Assembly (NCBI RefSeq): GCF_020005165.1
Contig: NZ_JAHCLT010000002.1
Coordinates: forward strand, 248,001-312,000
DNA length: 64,000 nucleotides
Source of the DNA: Kangiella taiwanensis
GTDB lineage: Bacteria > Pseudomonadota > Gammaproteobacteria > Enterobacterales > Kangiellaceae
Direction: 5' to 3'
Part shown: piece after piece, positions 17,346-26,516 of the stretch
Numbering within the stretch: position 1 is the first letter of the stretch
Layout of the letters: each line of letters starts with the position of its first letter
Translations under genes and position numbers: made by a program
The notes under the pieces: model-generated
The model's database searches: none
Seen by the model: the letters and a program-made list of their open reading frames with translations, nothing else
Told to the model about the DNA's origin: nothing

Positions 17346-18010
17346 CGAGCAACACCGCTAACTAAAGGCACAAACTTTACTTTCTCAATAAAGGTTTCCT
17401 CTATCTTAGTTCCTTTACGCTGAACCAGAACTAAATCCTGAGACGCTTCTGTCGTACCCACAGGAATCATCATGCGACCACCATCGGCCAGCTGACTCAC
17501 TAACTTCTCAGGAATACTCGGCGGGGCTGCGGTAACGATAATGCCATCAAACGGCGCATATTGATGCCAGCCATTGAATCCGTCCGCGAATAAATACTGA
17601 ATATTATGCTGCCCAATCCCAGTTAAAGTTTTGCGCGCCTGCATGTGTAACGCTCGAATGCGCTCTACAGTGAATACCGTCTTAGCAACTTTAGACAGAA
17701 TTGACGTTTGGTAGCCACAACCGGTGCCGATTTCGAGCACTTTATTCATGCTACCCGTTTCCATCAACATTTCGGTCATGCGAGCCACGATATAGGGTTG
17801 CGAAATGGTCTGCCCCATTCCGATTGGCAGCGCTGTGTCTTCATAAGCTCGATGAGACAAGCCTTCATCAATAAACAGGTGTCTAGGCGTTAACTCTATG
17901 ATTTTTAAGAGCTCTTCATTCTTAATGCCTTCGGCACGCAAGCGTTCAACAAGGCGCGTGCGCGTGCGCGCAGAGGTCATGCCAATTCCCGAAATGTGTG
18001 TTGCATTCAT
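17342..18010 (-). CDS. pcm: Protein-L-isoaspartate O-methyltransferase
   Basis: Repairs isoaspartyl residues in aged proteins using S-adenosylmethionine. It has 222 residues, with RHLFIDEGLSHRAYEDTALPIGMGQTISQPYIVARMTEML, the SAM motif LEIGTGCGYQTSILS, and DGIIVTAAPPSIPEKLVSQLADGGRMMIPVG. All family blocks are present. It is 16 bp after surE, the classical surE-pcm pair, and overlaps the yqaA-like gene. Confidence 0.95.
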   Translation of the reverse strand: MNATHISGIGMTSARTRTRLVERLRAEGIKNEELLKIIELTPRHLFIDEGLSHRAYEDTALPIGMGQTISQPYIVARMTEMLMETGSMNKVLEIGTGCGYQTSILSKVAKTVFTVERIRALHMQARKTLTGIGQHNIQYLFADGFNGWHQYAPFDGIIVTAAPPSIPEKLVSQLADGGRMMIPVGTTEASQDLVLVQRKGTKIEETFIEKVKFVPLVSGVAR

Positions 18011-18026
18011 ATATTTATTATCTGTA

Positions 18027-18779
18027 TTAGTTATCGATAGTTTTTAAAAAGTCCTCAAGCTCGTCAAAACTATTGTATGCCGTTAAATCGACATTGATCG
18101 GTGTTACAGAAACATAACCGTTTAAAACCGCATGAAAATCAGTGCCTTCCCCCACATCCTGGCCTTCTGGCAGCGGTCCCAACCAATAAATAGGACGACC
18201 TTTTGGATCTTTATCGGGAATTATAGTATCAGCACGGTGGCGATTTCCCAAGCGCGTTAATTTAATTCCTTTCAATTCATCGTATGGCACATCTGGAACA
18301 TTAATATTCAACACACGATTCTGTTCCATCGGATGTGTTTGCAAGCCTTTGATAATATCCACAGCAACCTTAGCAGCCGTAACATAGTGCTCGCAATTAT
18401 GGCCAACCAAAGAAACAGCCACCGCTGGGTAGCCTAAAGCCCGCCCTTCCATCGCTGCAGCGACGGTGCCAGAGTATAAAGTGTCATCACCTAAGTTAGC
18501 ACCGGTGTTAATCCCTGCCACCACCATATCGGGTGGTTCAGGCATCAGATGGTGTGTGCCAAGGTGAACACAGTCTGTCGGCGTTCCGGTAACCGAGTAG
18601 AAGCCTCGCTCGGTTTCATTAACACGAATCGGTTTGTCTAAGGTCAATGAATTGCTGGCGCCACTACGGTTACGGTCAGGAGCCACCGTTGTGACTTCAG
18701 CTATTTTCGATAAGTGGTCAAACAGTGTGCTAATTCCTGGTGCAAAATGTCCATCATCATTGCTTAAAAGTATTTTCAT
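18027..18779 (-). CDS. surE: 5'/3'-nucleotidase SurE
   Basis: Metal-dependent nucleoside monophosphatase of 250 residues. The N-terminus [16 protein letters not shown] carries the D8-D9 metal ligands, and [46 protein letters not shown] and LNINVPD are all canonical. It follows truD by 24 bp and precedes pcm. Confidence 0.95.
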   Translation of the reverse strand: MKILLSNDDGHFAPGISTLFDHLSKIAEVTTVAPDRNRSGASNSLTLDKPIRVNETERGFYSVTGTPTDCVHLGTHHLMPEPPDMVVAGINTGANLGDDTLYSGTVAAAMEGRALGYPAVAVSLVGHNCEHYVTAAKVAVDIIKGLQTHPMEQNRVLNINVPDVPYDELKGIKLTRLGNRHRADTIIPDKDPKGRPIYWLGPLPEGQDVGEGTDFHAVLNGYVSVTPINVDLTAYNSFDELEDFLKTIDN

Positions 18780-18803
18780 ATCTTATTTAATCGTTAAGAG
18801 GAT

Positions 18804-19871
18804 TTACTCACCGGCCATGGTATAAGCCGGCTTATTTTCATTCAACGTTACCAGCTCACGCAAAAAGCTGGTTGCGAAGGCACCTTTTGGCAAATCAAAA
18901 GACAGCGTAAGGTCAGTATCATTATGCCAGTCTGCTATGACATTTTGAGGAAAACACAGCATAGTTCGACGCTCTTCATTGAATCGCTTATTGCTGAGTT
19001 TCTCAATAAGCACTTGGTAATCAGCCAAGCTGTCCATTTCAAAGGTTAACGCCTCATTCTTGGTCTGCGAACGTGAGCCAGCCAGTGGTGCGGTCAAAAG
19101 GACATCGTTTTCTTTAAAACGCTGTTGCTCCGCTGTTAGATCATCTACCACAAAGCCTTTCTCAGAACCGCTAAGCATAACGAAGTCACCTTCGAGTAAT
19201 GTTTGCGCTAGGCCTTTGTTGATTCGCTCAGAAACCACATGGTTATACAAAAAAGACCTCACCGCTGAAAACAGCAAACCTTGCAGATTACGGTTTTTGA
19301 GTCTCTTATTCTTGAGCAAGAGATCGATACCACGGCTTAAGTTAGCGCCGTCGTTGCCAAAGCGTTGCTCACCAAAATAGTTAGGGAAACCGCACTGTGA
19401 CACTAGCCCAAGTCGCTGCTGAAAGTCTTCTTTGGCACAGCTAAGGTCACGTAGTTTAATCTGGAAGTGATTCGACTTAACAGCGCCGATCCGTAATTTC
19501 TTATCATGGCGAGTGACGCTGAGTACCTTCACTTCGTCATCGTTAAACTCGTTCCAATCAATCTCTTGCAATAAGGGCAACTGCACACTGTACCATTGTC
19601 TGGCCACAGCAAAGCGATCTTTTTTACCAGCATACCCGACATCGGTGGGCTTGACCTCAGCAAAGCGCATCAGTTTTTTGACGACAATGTCAGTATTGAT
19701 GTTCTGCTTTTCGATATAAAGATAATGATGAGCACCTTCGCCAGAAAGCTCAAAGCGTAAGGTTTCTTCGACGACAAAATCTTGAGGTTTTGACTTGAAG
19801 GTTGCACTACCCAGAGGATCGCCATGAAGTCGCTCCCACTCATAGCATTGAGTTTGCGATAAGTCGCTCAT
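18804..19871 (-). CDS. truD: tRNA pseudouridine(13) synthase TruD
   Basis: Makes pseudouridine at position 13 of tRNA-Glu. The 355-residue protein has [25 protein letters not shown] near 31-55, the catalytic block [19 protein letters not shown] with D85, and [18 protein letters not shown] before the TRUD insertion domain. It overlaps ispF by 4 nt (ATGA), so expression is coupled to that essential gene. Confidence 0.95.
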   Translation of the reverse strand: MSDLSQTQCYEWERLHGDPLGSATFKSKPQDFVVEETLRFELSGEGAHHYLYIEKQNINTDIVVKKLMRFAEVKPTDVGYAGKKDRFAVARQWYSVQLPLLQEIDWNEFNDDEVKVLSVTRHDKKLRIGAVKSNHFQIKLRDLSCAKEDFQQRLGLVSQCGFPNYFGEQRFGNDGANLSRGIDLLLKNKRLKNRNLQGLLFSAVRSFLYNHVVSERINKGLAQTLLEGDFVMLSGSEKGFVVDDLTAEQQRFKENDVLLTAPLAGSRSQTKNEALTFEMDSLADYQVLIEKLSNKRFNEERRTMLCFPQNVIADWHNDTDLTLSFDLPKGAFATSFLRELVTLNENKPAYTMAGE

Positions 19872-20347
19872 GAAGCGCTCTGTAGCAGGCAGACCGCATG
19901 AACCGCGATACCTTCTTTGCGGCCGACAAAACCTAGCTTTTCTGTGGTTGTGGCTTTGACATTCACTTGATGGAAATCTGCATCACAGGCAGCGCATAAA
20001 ACACCTCGCATCCCTTCGATCTTATCCGCCATTTTTGGTGCTTGTGCAACGATGGTCACGTCAAGATTTCCCAACTGATAACCTTCTTTAGAGACTAAAG
20101 CCATAACGGATTTCAGTAACTCTTTGCTGTCAGCACCTGCAAATTCGTCGCTGGTATCAGGAAAGTGATGCCCGATATCGCCTTTGGCGATTGCGCCAAG
20201 CAAAGCATCGCACACCGCATGAAGCACAACATCGCCATCCGAGTGGGCAAGCAGGCCTTGCTCACCCTCAAACAACACACCGCCTAAAATTAACGGTTTG
20301 TCACCACCAAATTTATGGACATCATAGCCATGACCAATTCTGAACAT
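19868..20347 (-). CDS. ispF: 2-C-methyl-D-erythritol 2,4-cyclodiphosphate synthase
   Basis: MEP-pathway enzyme making MEcPP, essential for isoprenoids. It has 159 residues with zinc ligands D9 and H11 in GHGYDVH and H43 in [14 protein letters not shown], plus [11 protein letters not shown] and [17 protein letters not shown]. Its usual partner ispD lies about 7.5 kb upstream, separated by the whole his operon. No terminator is visible in the 24 bp after hisD; a candidate promoter overlaps the hisD 3' end. Confidence 0.96.
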   Translation of the reverse strand: MFRIGHGYDVHKFGGDKPLILGGVLFEGEQGLLAHSDGDVVLHAVCDALLGAIAKGDIGHHFPDTSDEFAGADSKELLKSVMALVSKEGYQLGNLDVTIVAQAPKMADKIEGMRGVLCAACDADFHQVNVKATTTEKLGFVGRKEGIAVHAVCLLQSAS

Positions 20348-20371
20348 ATATCGATCCGTAAAACATCATTT

Positions 20372-21592
20372 TTAAGATCTTACCGCCATTGACTGTTTAT
20401 GCCAAACCAATTGCTCTGCCTCCGCTATTTTTTCTCCCATGGCGGACAGTTTCTTTCGGCCAACTTCATGCACGGCTTGTACCGACTGCACTTTAAGAAA
20501 GCTCAAAACACTCAACCCACTGGAGCGATTTGCCGTACCCATGGTGGGTAATGTGTGGTTAGGTCCAGAGCAGTAATCGCCATAGGCCACAGCACTGTTT
20601 TCGCCAACAAACAAAGATCCGAAATTGGTCAATAGCGATTGATCAACTCGACGATCAGCCAACAAAAGGTGCTCAGGCGCATATTGATTACTAAAAGCGA
20701 TCATGTGCTCAATGTTGTCAGCCTTAAGCAAAATGATCTGCTCCTTATCCAGCAATTGCTTCAACTCTGAATCGTTAGCCAGAGAAGCCTCAACACTATT
20801 CAGTAGTTCAGAACTATCCGAAACCAACAAACTTTGTGCTTGTGGGTCATGCTCGGCCTGTGCCGCCATATCGGCAATAACCCACTCCTGATTGACCGTT
20901 TCATCCGCTAAAATCAGTAATTCACTAGGTCCAGCCGCCACGTCAATCTGAATGGTTTGACTTAATAGCTGTTTGGCTGCGTTGACATACTGATTACCCG
21001 GCCCCACGACCATTTGTACCGGCTTCATTGAGTCGTAACCATAGGCCATGGCTCCTATCGCTTGCGCACCACCCAGCTTCAAGAAGCCCGTCGCTCCCGC
21101 GAGACTTGCTGCCGCTAAAATAGCGGGGTGATCCGAAGGAGAACACGCAATACGTTCCTGACAGCCTGCTAACCTAGCAGGGATGAGGGTCATAAGCGCC
21201 GTTGAAATCAACGGAAAACGCCCGCCAGGAATATAGGCTCCAATTCGTTCAATCGCTTGGTAACGAAAACCAAACTCACCGCAGTCATCAACGTAAGTAC
21301 TATCAATCAGTTTATCGCGTTGAAATTGAGCAAACCCCTCAATACGGCTGGCCGCATCCTTTATTGCTTGCAACAGTTCAGGCTCAAGTTCATAGTCCTC
21401 AGGTGACTTTAACTCAATCCAGGTTGGCGCAAAGCCATCAAACTGCTGGCTCATCTCATCTACAGCAGCGTCACCCTCTTGCTCTATTCGACCCAGTAAC
21501 TCGCGCACCGTAACGTCAACATTGCTTTGACTGTTGCTTTGTTCGCGTTGCCATTTTTTGCAATCGATAATAGAGGTCACACTATCCTGCAT
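20372..21592 (-). CDS. hisD: Histidinol dehydrogenase
   Basis: Catalyses the last two oxidations, L-histidinol to L-histidine, with NAD+ and zinc. It has 406 residues from the ATG at 21592, chosen because GGGAG lies 8 nt upstream; an in-frame GTG at 21610 would add six. Diagnostic segments are ERIGAYIPGGRFPLISTALM, GGAQAIGAMAYG, VGPGNQYVNAAKQ, DVAAGPSELLILAD, AQAEHDPQAQ with zinc-binding His, YAPEHL and SGPNHTLPT. It overlaps the hisA-hisIE fusion by 11 nt and is last in the operon, whereas hisD is usually second. Confidence 0.95.
   Translation of the reverse strand: MQDSVTSIIDCKKWQREQSNSQSNVDVTVRELLGRIEQEGDAAVDEMSQQFDGFAPTWIELKSPEDYELEPELLQAIKDAASRIEGFAQFQRDKLIDSTYVDDCGEFGFRYQAIERIGAYIPGGRFPLISTALMTLIPARLAGCQERIACSPSDHPAILAAASLAGATGFLKLGGAQAIGAMAYGYDSMKPVQMVVGPGNQYVNAAKQLLSQTIQIDVAAGPSELLILADETVNQEWVIADMAAQAEHDPQAQSLLVSDSSELLNSVEASLANDSELKQLLDKEQIILLKADNIEHMIAFSNQYAPEHLLLADRRVDQSLLTNFGSLFVGENSAVAYGDYCSGPNHTLPTMGTANRSSGLSVLSFLKVQSVQAVHEVGRKKLSAMGEKIAEAEQLVWHKQSMAVRS
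20377..20405 (-). promoter_or_regulatory. Candidate sigma70 promoter for ispF at the 3' end of hisD
   Basis: Read on the minus strand, TTGGCA (20405-20400) and TAAGAT (20382-20377) are separated by exactly 17 bp. Transcription would begin near 20370, about 23 nt before the ispF ATG at 20347. It would free ispF-truD-surE-pcm-yqaA-nlpD from histidine attenuation. This is a pattern match only. Confidence 0.45.
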
Positions 21593-22829
21593 TTCGAGCT
21601 CCCAGTTCACTAATAATTTCCGCTGGCGCTACACCCTTTGCTTTCGCATTCACTAAGGCAAAGAATATTAAGTCCGCCGCTTCCCAGCGTACTTCATCAT
21701 TATCTTGCGCTTCGATCAATTCTTGACACTCTTCATTAAGCTTTTCGATTTGCAAAGCTTCGCTACTGAACAGCTTTTGTGAAAATGACTGAGGTTCGCC
21801 TGCGTCTAGTTCTTGCAGTCGCTTATCAAATACTTGGTTTAAGCGATTCAAATCAAATTGCGGCGACTGTGATGCGAAACAGCTATAACGCTCAAAGTGA
21901 CAAGCGTTGCCTTGCTGTTTCACTTTAAACAGTAAAGTATCTCCGTCACAATCATAATCGATATTAACAAGAGCTTGAGTGTTACCGCTGGTTAACCCTT
22001 TTTGCCACAACTCTTGGCGAGAGCGGCTATAATAGACACCAGCCTTTTTGTTGATGGCTTCTTGCAAAGACTCTTTTGTCGAGTAGGCCAGCATTAATAC
22101 TTGGTTCGTACCAACATCTTGCACCACCGTTGGCATCAGTTCAGCTTTATCAAAGTCCAAACAGCTAAACAATGCATCATCCAGCTTTAGCTTTCCGGTA
22201 TACACCGACATGCCTATCTGACTGTTAGCTCCGAGGCTATTAATGGTTTTGACGTCGTCTAAAGTTGTAATTCCGCCAGCAACCGTCACCGGTATTTTTG
22301 AGGTTTTAACAACACTCCTAACGCGCTCTTCATCAATACCTTGTAGCAATCCTTCTTTCTGTACCTGAGTGTATAAAAACTCAGAGCAGTTGCCTTGTAT
22401 CTCTTCGATGAGCTCCAATACCTTAACCGTGTCAGTAGACTGCCAGCCATGAGTCACCCAGTCATCACCCTTCGCATCAATCGCAAAAATCAGTTGCGAG
22501 CTGGGTAATTTCTTAACAAACTCAGAGCGACATGAAGTGCCCAAAATCACTTTCTTCGCGCCTGCTGACAAATATTCACGAGCCGTGTCATAATCTCGAA
22601 TACCACCACCGACACGGCATGGGTATTTTTTAATTAACTGCTTAATTAAGTCTTTGTTGCTACCACGACCTAAAGCAGCATCAAGATCGATAATCGCTAC
22701 TTCGCCATACAAAGAGAAGCGCTCCAGTAAACCAAAAACATCTTCTTCTTCAATAATTTTTCTATCAGGGTTGCCCTGCTCTAACTGAACGGCTTTACCG
22801 TCGAGTAAATCAATACTTGGAATTAACAT
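21582..22829 (-). CDS. hisA-hisIE: HisA-HisI-HisE trifunctional fusion
   Basis: One 415-residue chain carrying three steps. Residues 1 to about 228 are HisA (ProFAR isomerase), with catalytic-type D7 in PSIDLLDG and D118 in FAIDAKG, phosphate-binding VGGGIRD and VAGGI. About 231-322 is HisI (PR-AMP cyclohydrolase), with YYSRSRQELWQKGLTSGN, the metal motif DCDGD (293-297) and C310/C317. About 325-415 is HisE (PR-ATP pyrophosphohydrolase), with EKLNEECQELIEA and EAADLIFFALV. HisIE fusions are common; joining them to HisA is not the usual arrangement. AGGAG precedes the start by 6 nt. Confidence 0.9.
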   Translation of the reverse strand: MLIPSIDLLDGKAVQLEQGNPDRKIIEEEDVFGLLERFSLYGEVAIIDLDAALGRGSNKDLIKQLIKKYPCRVGGGIRDYDTAREYLSAGAKKVILGTSCRSEFVKKLPSSQLIFAIDAKGDDWVTHGWQSTDTVKVLELIEEIQGNCSEFLYTQVQKEGLLQGIDEERVRSVVKTSKIPVTVAGGITTLDDVKTINSLGANSQIGMSVYTGKLKLDDALFSCLDFDKAELMPTVVQDVGTNQVLMLAYSTKESLQEAINKKAGVYYSRSRQELWQKGLTSGNTQALVNIDYDCDGDTLLFKVKQQGNACHFERYSCFASQSPQFDLNRLNQVFDKRLQELDAGEPQSFSQKLFSSEALQIEKLNEECQELIEAQDNDEVRWEAADLIFFALVNAKAKGVAPAEIISELGARNAG

Positions 22830-22847
22830 TAAAAACTCCTAGTTACG

Positions 22848-23630
22848 CTATCGCGTTAAAATCTGTTGTTGTTTAAGGGCTTTCTTCACATCTTGCACGC
22901 TATACTCTCCTCGGTGGAACATGCCGGCCGCTAAAGCTGCATCACTCCCCGCCATAAAAGTATCGACAAAATGCTGCTCGTTGGAGGCACCACCGGACGC
23001 AATGACTTGAATGTTGCGTTCTTTCGCCACACGCGACATCAACTCATTATCAAAGCCGATACCAGTTCCATCACGGTGCATCGCGGTCAGAAGAATTTCA
23101 CCTGCGCCACGTTTCTCAACTTCTCTAAACCAATCAAAAGCATTAACCTCGGTTCGAACATGACCACCGCTGACGTAAACCGCGTAATCATCGGTTTCAT
23201 CCTTATTCACATCGATAGCCACAACCACACACTGTGAACCGAAACCTTCAGCGATCTCATTAATTAGAGTAGGCGTTTTGACCGCTGCCGAGTTCAATGC
23301 CACCTTGTCAGCACCGGCATTCAAAAACTGCTCAACATCAGCATAACTATTAAGGCCGCCGCCCACCGTGAATGGAATCGATAAGTTTTGCGCTACTCGA
23401 CGAACCGTATCCAGCGCATTAGCACGATTTTCCAAAGTGGCCTTAATATCGAGGAATACAATTTCATCAGCTCCCTGCTCTTGATATCTCAACGCCAACT
23501 CCACTGGATCGCCCATGTCGGTCAATCCTTTAAAGTTAACGCCTTTGACCACGCGACCATTAGCCACATCAAGACAAACGATCACTCTTGGGATTAGACC
23601 ATTATTAACTTGCTCTAGCTGCTCAGACAT
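22848..23630 (-). CDS. hisF: Imidazole glycerol phosphate synthase, cyclase subunit
   Basis: With HisH converts PRFAR and glutamine-derived ammonia to ImGP and AICAR. It is a 260-residue TIM barrel with an N-terminal extension of about 10 residues. Catalytic D21 is in [15 protein letters not shown] and the second Asp in [56 protein letters not shown] and IASGGA follow. The AMHRDGT motif has His where most homologues read (S/T)(M/I)DRDGT. Its start overlaps the hisH end by 16 nt, as expected for subunits made together. Confidence 0.94.
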   Translation of the reverse strand: MSEQLEQVNNGLIPRVIVCLDVANGRVVKGVNFKGLTDMGDPVELALRYQEQGADEIVFLDIKATLENRANALDTVRRVAQNLSIPFTVGGGLNSYADVEQFLNAGADKVALNSAAVKTPTLINEIAEGFGSQCVVVAIDVNKDETDDYAVYVSGGHVRTEVNAFDWFREVEKRGAGEILLTAMHRDGTGIGFDNELMSRVAKERNIQVIASGGASNEQHFVDTFMAGSDAALAAGMFHRGEYSVQDVKKALKQQQILTR

Positions 23631-24229
23631 TGCTTAATGACCTCCTCGCCGGTATCACCTGACTTTTCAGGGTGAAACTGAAATGCCCAAATGTTGCCTT
23701 GATTAATAGCAGCCACAAACTGCTCGCCATAAGTCACCGTGGCCGCCGTTACCTTAGACTCTTTAATGCCGTAACTATTGACGAAATAAACAATCTTCTC
23801 ATTCAGGTCGCTCATACCCGAGCTAAGCTTTGACCAGCCTACCATCGGTTGCTTCGGGCTATTTAAGCGCTCAACCTTGCCTTGGAAAATACCTAACCCA
23901 GGAATACCGGGATCTTCTTCAGACTGGTTAAAGAGCACCTGAAGTCCAACACAAATCCCCAGCAGTGGCTTATCCTGCTTAACCCAATCGATAATTTCTG
24001 CATCCAGACCTGTGGCACTCAATTGCTTCATGACCTGCCCAAAACGCCCTTGTCCCGGAATAACCAATGCATCGACCTGATTAACCTCAAGATCACTCGG
24101 TTGATTGATTTGTACAGTGGTATAGCCAATACGCTTTAAACAGGCGTACAAGCTAAACAAGTTCCCTGCTTTGGTATTTATAACGCCAACCACTTTAGGT
24201 TCGACAGAGCCATTTAACCCAGCACTCAT
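23615..24229 (-). CDS. hisH: Imidazole glycerol phosphate synthase, glutamine amidotransferase subunit
   Basis: Class I glutaminase supplying ammonia to HisF. It has 204 residues, with catalytic C93 in LLGICVGLQVLF and the H186/E188 pair in FQFHPEKSG. Two normally conserved motifs differ: the N-terminal (I/V)DYGAGN is VINTKAGN, and the oxyanion-strand PGVGAF is PGQGRF (59-63). The catalytic triad is intact, so it should be active. It overlaps hisB by 4 nt. Confidence 0.92.
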   Translation of the reverse strand: MSAGLNGSVEPKVVGVINTKAGNLFSLYACLKRIGYTTVQINQPSDLEVNQVDALVIPGQGRFGQVMKQLSATGLDAEIIDWVKQDKPLLGICVGLQVLFNQSEEDPGIPGLGIFQGKVERLNSPKQPMVGWSKLSSGMSDLNEKIVYFVNSYGIKESKVTAATVTYGEQFVAAINQGNIWAFQFHPEKSGDTGEEVIKQCLSS

Positions 24230-24804
24230 AACATCCCCTTGGTACTGTTATCACGCTCGCTCACCTGTAACGCTTCTCTTAAAGCAAATGCCAAGCCTTT
24301 AAAGCTGGCTTCTACTAAGTGGTGATTATTGTCAAAGTACTCCGTTTTAATGTGCAGAGTGATGGCGCTATTTATCGCAAAGGTATAAAAGAAGTGATTC
24401 CACATTTCAGTACCGATACCGCCTAAACTTTCCCTTGTAAAAGGCAAATCAGTGATCGAGTAAGCACGTCCACAGACATCCACAGCCACGATTAGCAAGC
24501 TTGCGTCCATGGGTAATAAGCGCTGACCATAGCGAACAATCTTTCCTTGCTGACGCCATGCTTGATTGAAAGCCTGCCCTAAACAAATAGCCACATCTTC
24601 AATCAAGTGGTGATCATCAACCTCCAAATCACCTGTCGACTTTAGCGTTAAATCCCAGCCGGCGTGCGTTGCCAATTGATTGAGCATGTGGTCAAAGAAC
24701 GGGAGCCCTGTATCTATCGAGACATTCTGTTGTCCATTAATATTGAGCCCCAGCTCAATAGTGGTCTCTTTCGTTTCACGATTTAAGGTGATGGTATTAC
24801 TCAT
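24226..24804 (-). CDS. hisB: Imidazoleglycerol-phosphate dehydratase, monofunctional
   Basis: Dehydrates IGP to imidazole acetol phosphate. At 192 residues it is the dehydratase only. Manganese-binding motifs are LPFFDHMLNQLATHAGWD, DDHHLIEDV and NNHHLVEASFKG, and it ends with the standard STKG plus two residues. It lacks the N-terminal HAD phosphatase that enterobacterial HisB carries; a HAD domain is instead fused to HisC next door. It overlaps both neighbours by 4 nt. Confidence 0.95.
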   Translation of the reverse strand: MSNTITLNRETKETTIELGLNINGQQNVSIDTGLPFFDHMLNQLATHAGWDLTLKSTGDLEVDDHHLIEDVAICLGQAFNQAWRQQGKIVRYGQRLLPMDASLLIVAVDVCGRAYSITDLPFTRESLGGIGTEMWNHFFYTFAINSAITLHIKTEYFDNNHHLVEASFKGLAFALREALQVSERDNSTKGML

Positions 24805-26516
24805 AACAACTCCTCTAATTCATTAACCGACTCCAGCGCAAGATCAGCCCCAAAGTCGTACAAACTCTCACTACCGATACCAATAGCCAATGCTCCGGCA
24901 CCATTCGCAGCAGCCATATCGTCAGGCGTATCGCCCATCATCCAGCAGTTCTCTTTACCGAAATAGCGCAATGCTTTTTGAACACCTTCTGGATTAGGTT
25001 TGGACTCAGTCACATCATCGTCACTAATAATCAGGCAGTTCTTAGCACCAACCAACTCAGCACCTTCAATCGCCTCGTCTTTCGGGCGTCCAGTAACAAT
25101 GGCTGTTTTCAGTGTTTTAGTACCTGTAATAAATAAACGCGTCGCAAAGTCTCTACTCATAAAAGCCTTTTCTATGGCTTTAAAACCTTCCTGTGAAGCG
25201 CTACCTTGGTAAAAGCCCTGAAAGACATCAACCACTTTGTCAAAGTCAACGTTTTCAGAACCAGCTAACTGTTCATTGGTTAAGGCCTGAGCTAACACCC
25301 AGTCGTTGTTATAGCCACCCTGACCTCGCAAGCGCTCAATGTCATGTTGAGTCACAGACTCACCACTTAACTCTTTCACCGTTGCCTTAATCGCCTCGTC
25401 ATAACTTTGGCTGGTATCAATCAATACACCGTCCATATCGAAGCACAATAACTCTGGCTTAAGCGCCAAACACAGAGCATTGAGCAATGGTCTAATGTAA
25501 AAAGGAATGGTGATTCGAATCGCATTGATATCTACGCGCTTTGCACTTAAACCTGATAGCGTGGTTTTGATGATAATATTGCGTTTCTGACATGCCGCTT
25601 TAATTAAGCGCAGCTTAGCGTCGCTTCCTTGTACAAAAACAAAGTTGGCACTACTGTCTACGACCTTTAAGCCAGATTCAGTGAGTAACGATGTAATTTG
25701 CTCACGATTTTGGGCAATAGTTTGCGCATAATTGCTGACTTCCAATCGAGCACTTTCGCTAAACGCTTTTTTCGCAACCTCAATTGTCGGAGAAGGCAAG
25801 TTAAAAGGCATGGCTAATGATGTGAACTGCGAAATCATAGCTTGCTGTCCCAGTAAATAACCACAGCGTATTCCTGCCAAACCGAAGGCCTTTGATAAGG
25901 TTCGTAAAATCACTAGGTTGTCAAAGCGCTGAATCAGCTCAAGCGTAACGTCTGTCATGTTGCAGGCAAACTCGATATAAGCCTCATCAAGAAACACAAC
26001 CGCGTCTTTAGACTTAGCTAACTCACAGGCTTTAACCAGCTCATCATAAGGAATCAACTCACCAGTGGGATTATTAGGGCTGGTTAAAATTAATATTGAT
26101 TTGTCGCTTAAACAATCGAGCGCCGAAGTTAAATCAATGCGCATATCGTCCAAAGGCTCAATTAATTCAATATCGCTTTTCCAAGTGTCTTTTCCAACAA
26201 GGTATTGACTAAAAGCAGGCAGTGGCAAAATCAATTTACGTTGCTGCAAGCAGGCTAACTTAAATAACAACTCAATCGATTCATCGCCACCATTAGTCAA
26301 GAGTAACTGCTTTTCAGACACACCGTAGAATTGACTGGCTTGGGTTTGCAACCCCTGTTTATCAGGGTACTTCCACAAACACTCTGTAGACAGTGTTTCT
26401 TCGCTTAGCCAAAGAGGTCGACAATCTGAACGCTCGTTGAAGTCTAGCTTGAGAGGCCGCCTTACGCTTCCACCCGCAGCCTGGTTGTTCAGGGAGTTTT
26501 GGTATAAAGGCTTCAT
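24801..26516 (-). CDS. hisC: HisC fused to a C-terminal HAD-superfamily phosphatase-like domain
   Basis: 571 residues. The first ~350 form histidinol-phosphate aminotransferase (fold type I PLP enzyme), with TNGGDESIELLF, SPNNPTGE (N149), FLDEAYIEF (D177, Y180), PLP lysine K209 in TLSKAFGLAGIRCGY and R334 in IRITIPF. Residues ~356-571 are a HAD domain, with nucleophile D360 and D362 in FDMDGVLIDT, motif II TGRP at 475-478, K506 in ESKPNP and GDTPDD at 528-533. HAD residues are all present, so it should be a phosphatase. The operon has no other histidinol-phosphatase, making this domain the obvious candidate. It resembles HAD-IA proteins linked to his genes (TIGR01548 type, from memory). Confidence 0.9.
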   Translation of the reverse strand: MKPLYQNSLNNQAAGGSVRRPLKLDFNERSDCRPLWLSEETLSTECLWKYPDKQGLQTQASQFYGVSEKQLLLTNGGDESIELLFKLACLQQRKLILPLPAFSQYLVGKDTWKSDIELIEPLDDMRIDLTSALDCLSDKSILILTSPNNPTGELIPYDELVKACELAKSKDAVVFLDEAYIEFACNMTDVTLELIQRFDNLVILRTLSKAFGLAGIRCGYLLGQQAMISQFTSLAMPFNLPSPTIEVAKKAFSESARLEVSNYAQTIAQNREQITSLLTESGLKVVDSSANFVFVQGSDAKLRLIKAACQKRNIIIKTTLSGLSAKRVDINAIRITIPFYIRPLLNALCLALKPELLCFDMDGVLIDTSQSYDEAIKATVKELSGESVTQHDIERLRGQGGYNNDWVLAQALTNEQLAGSENVDFDKVVDVFQGFYQGSASQEGFKAIEKAFMSRDFATRLFITGTKTLKTAIVTGRPKDEAIEGAELVGAKNCLIISDDDVTESKPNPEGVQKALRYFGKENCWMMGDTPDDMAAANGAGALAIGIGSESLYDFGADLALESVNELEELL

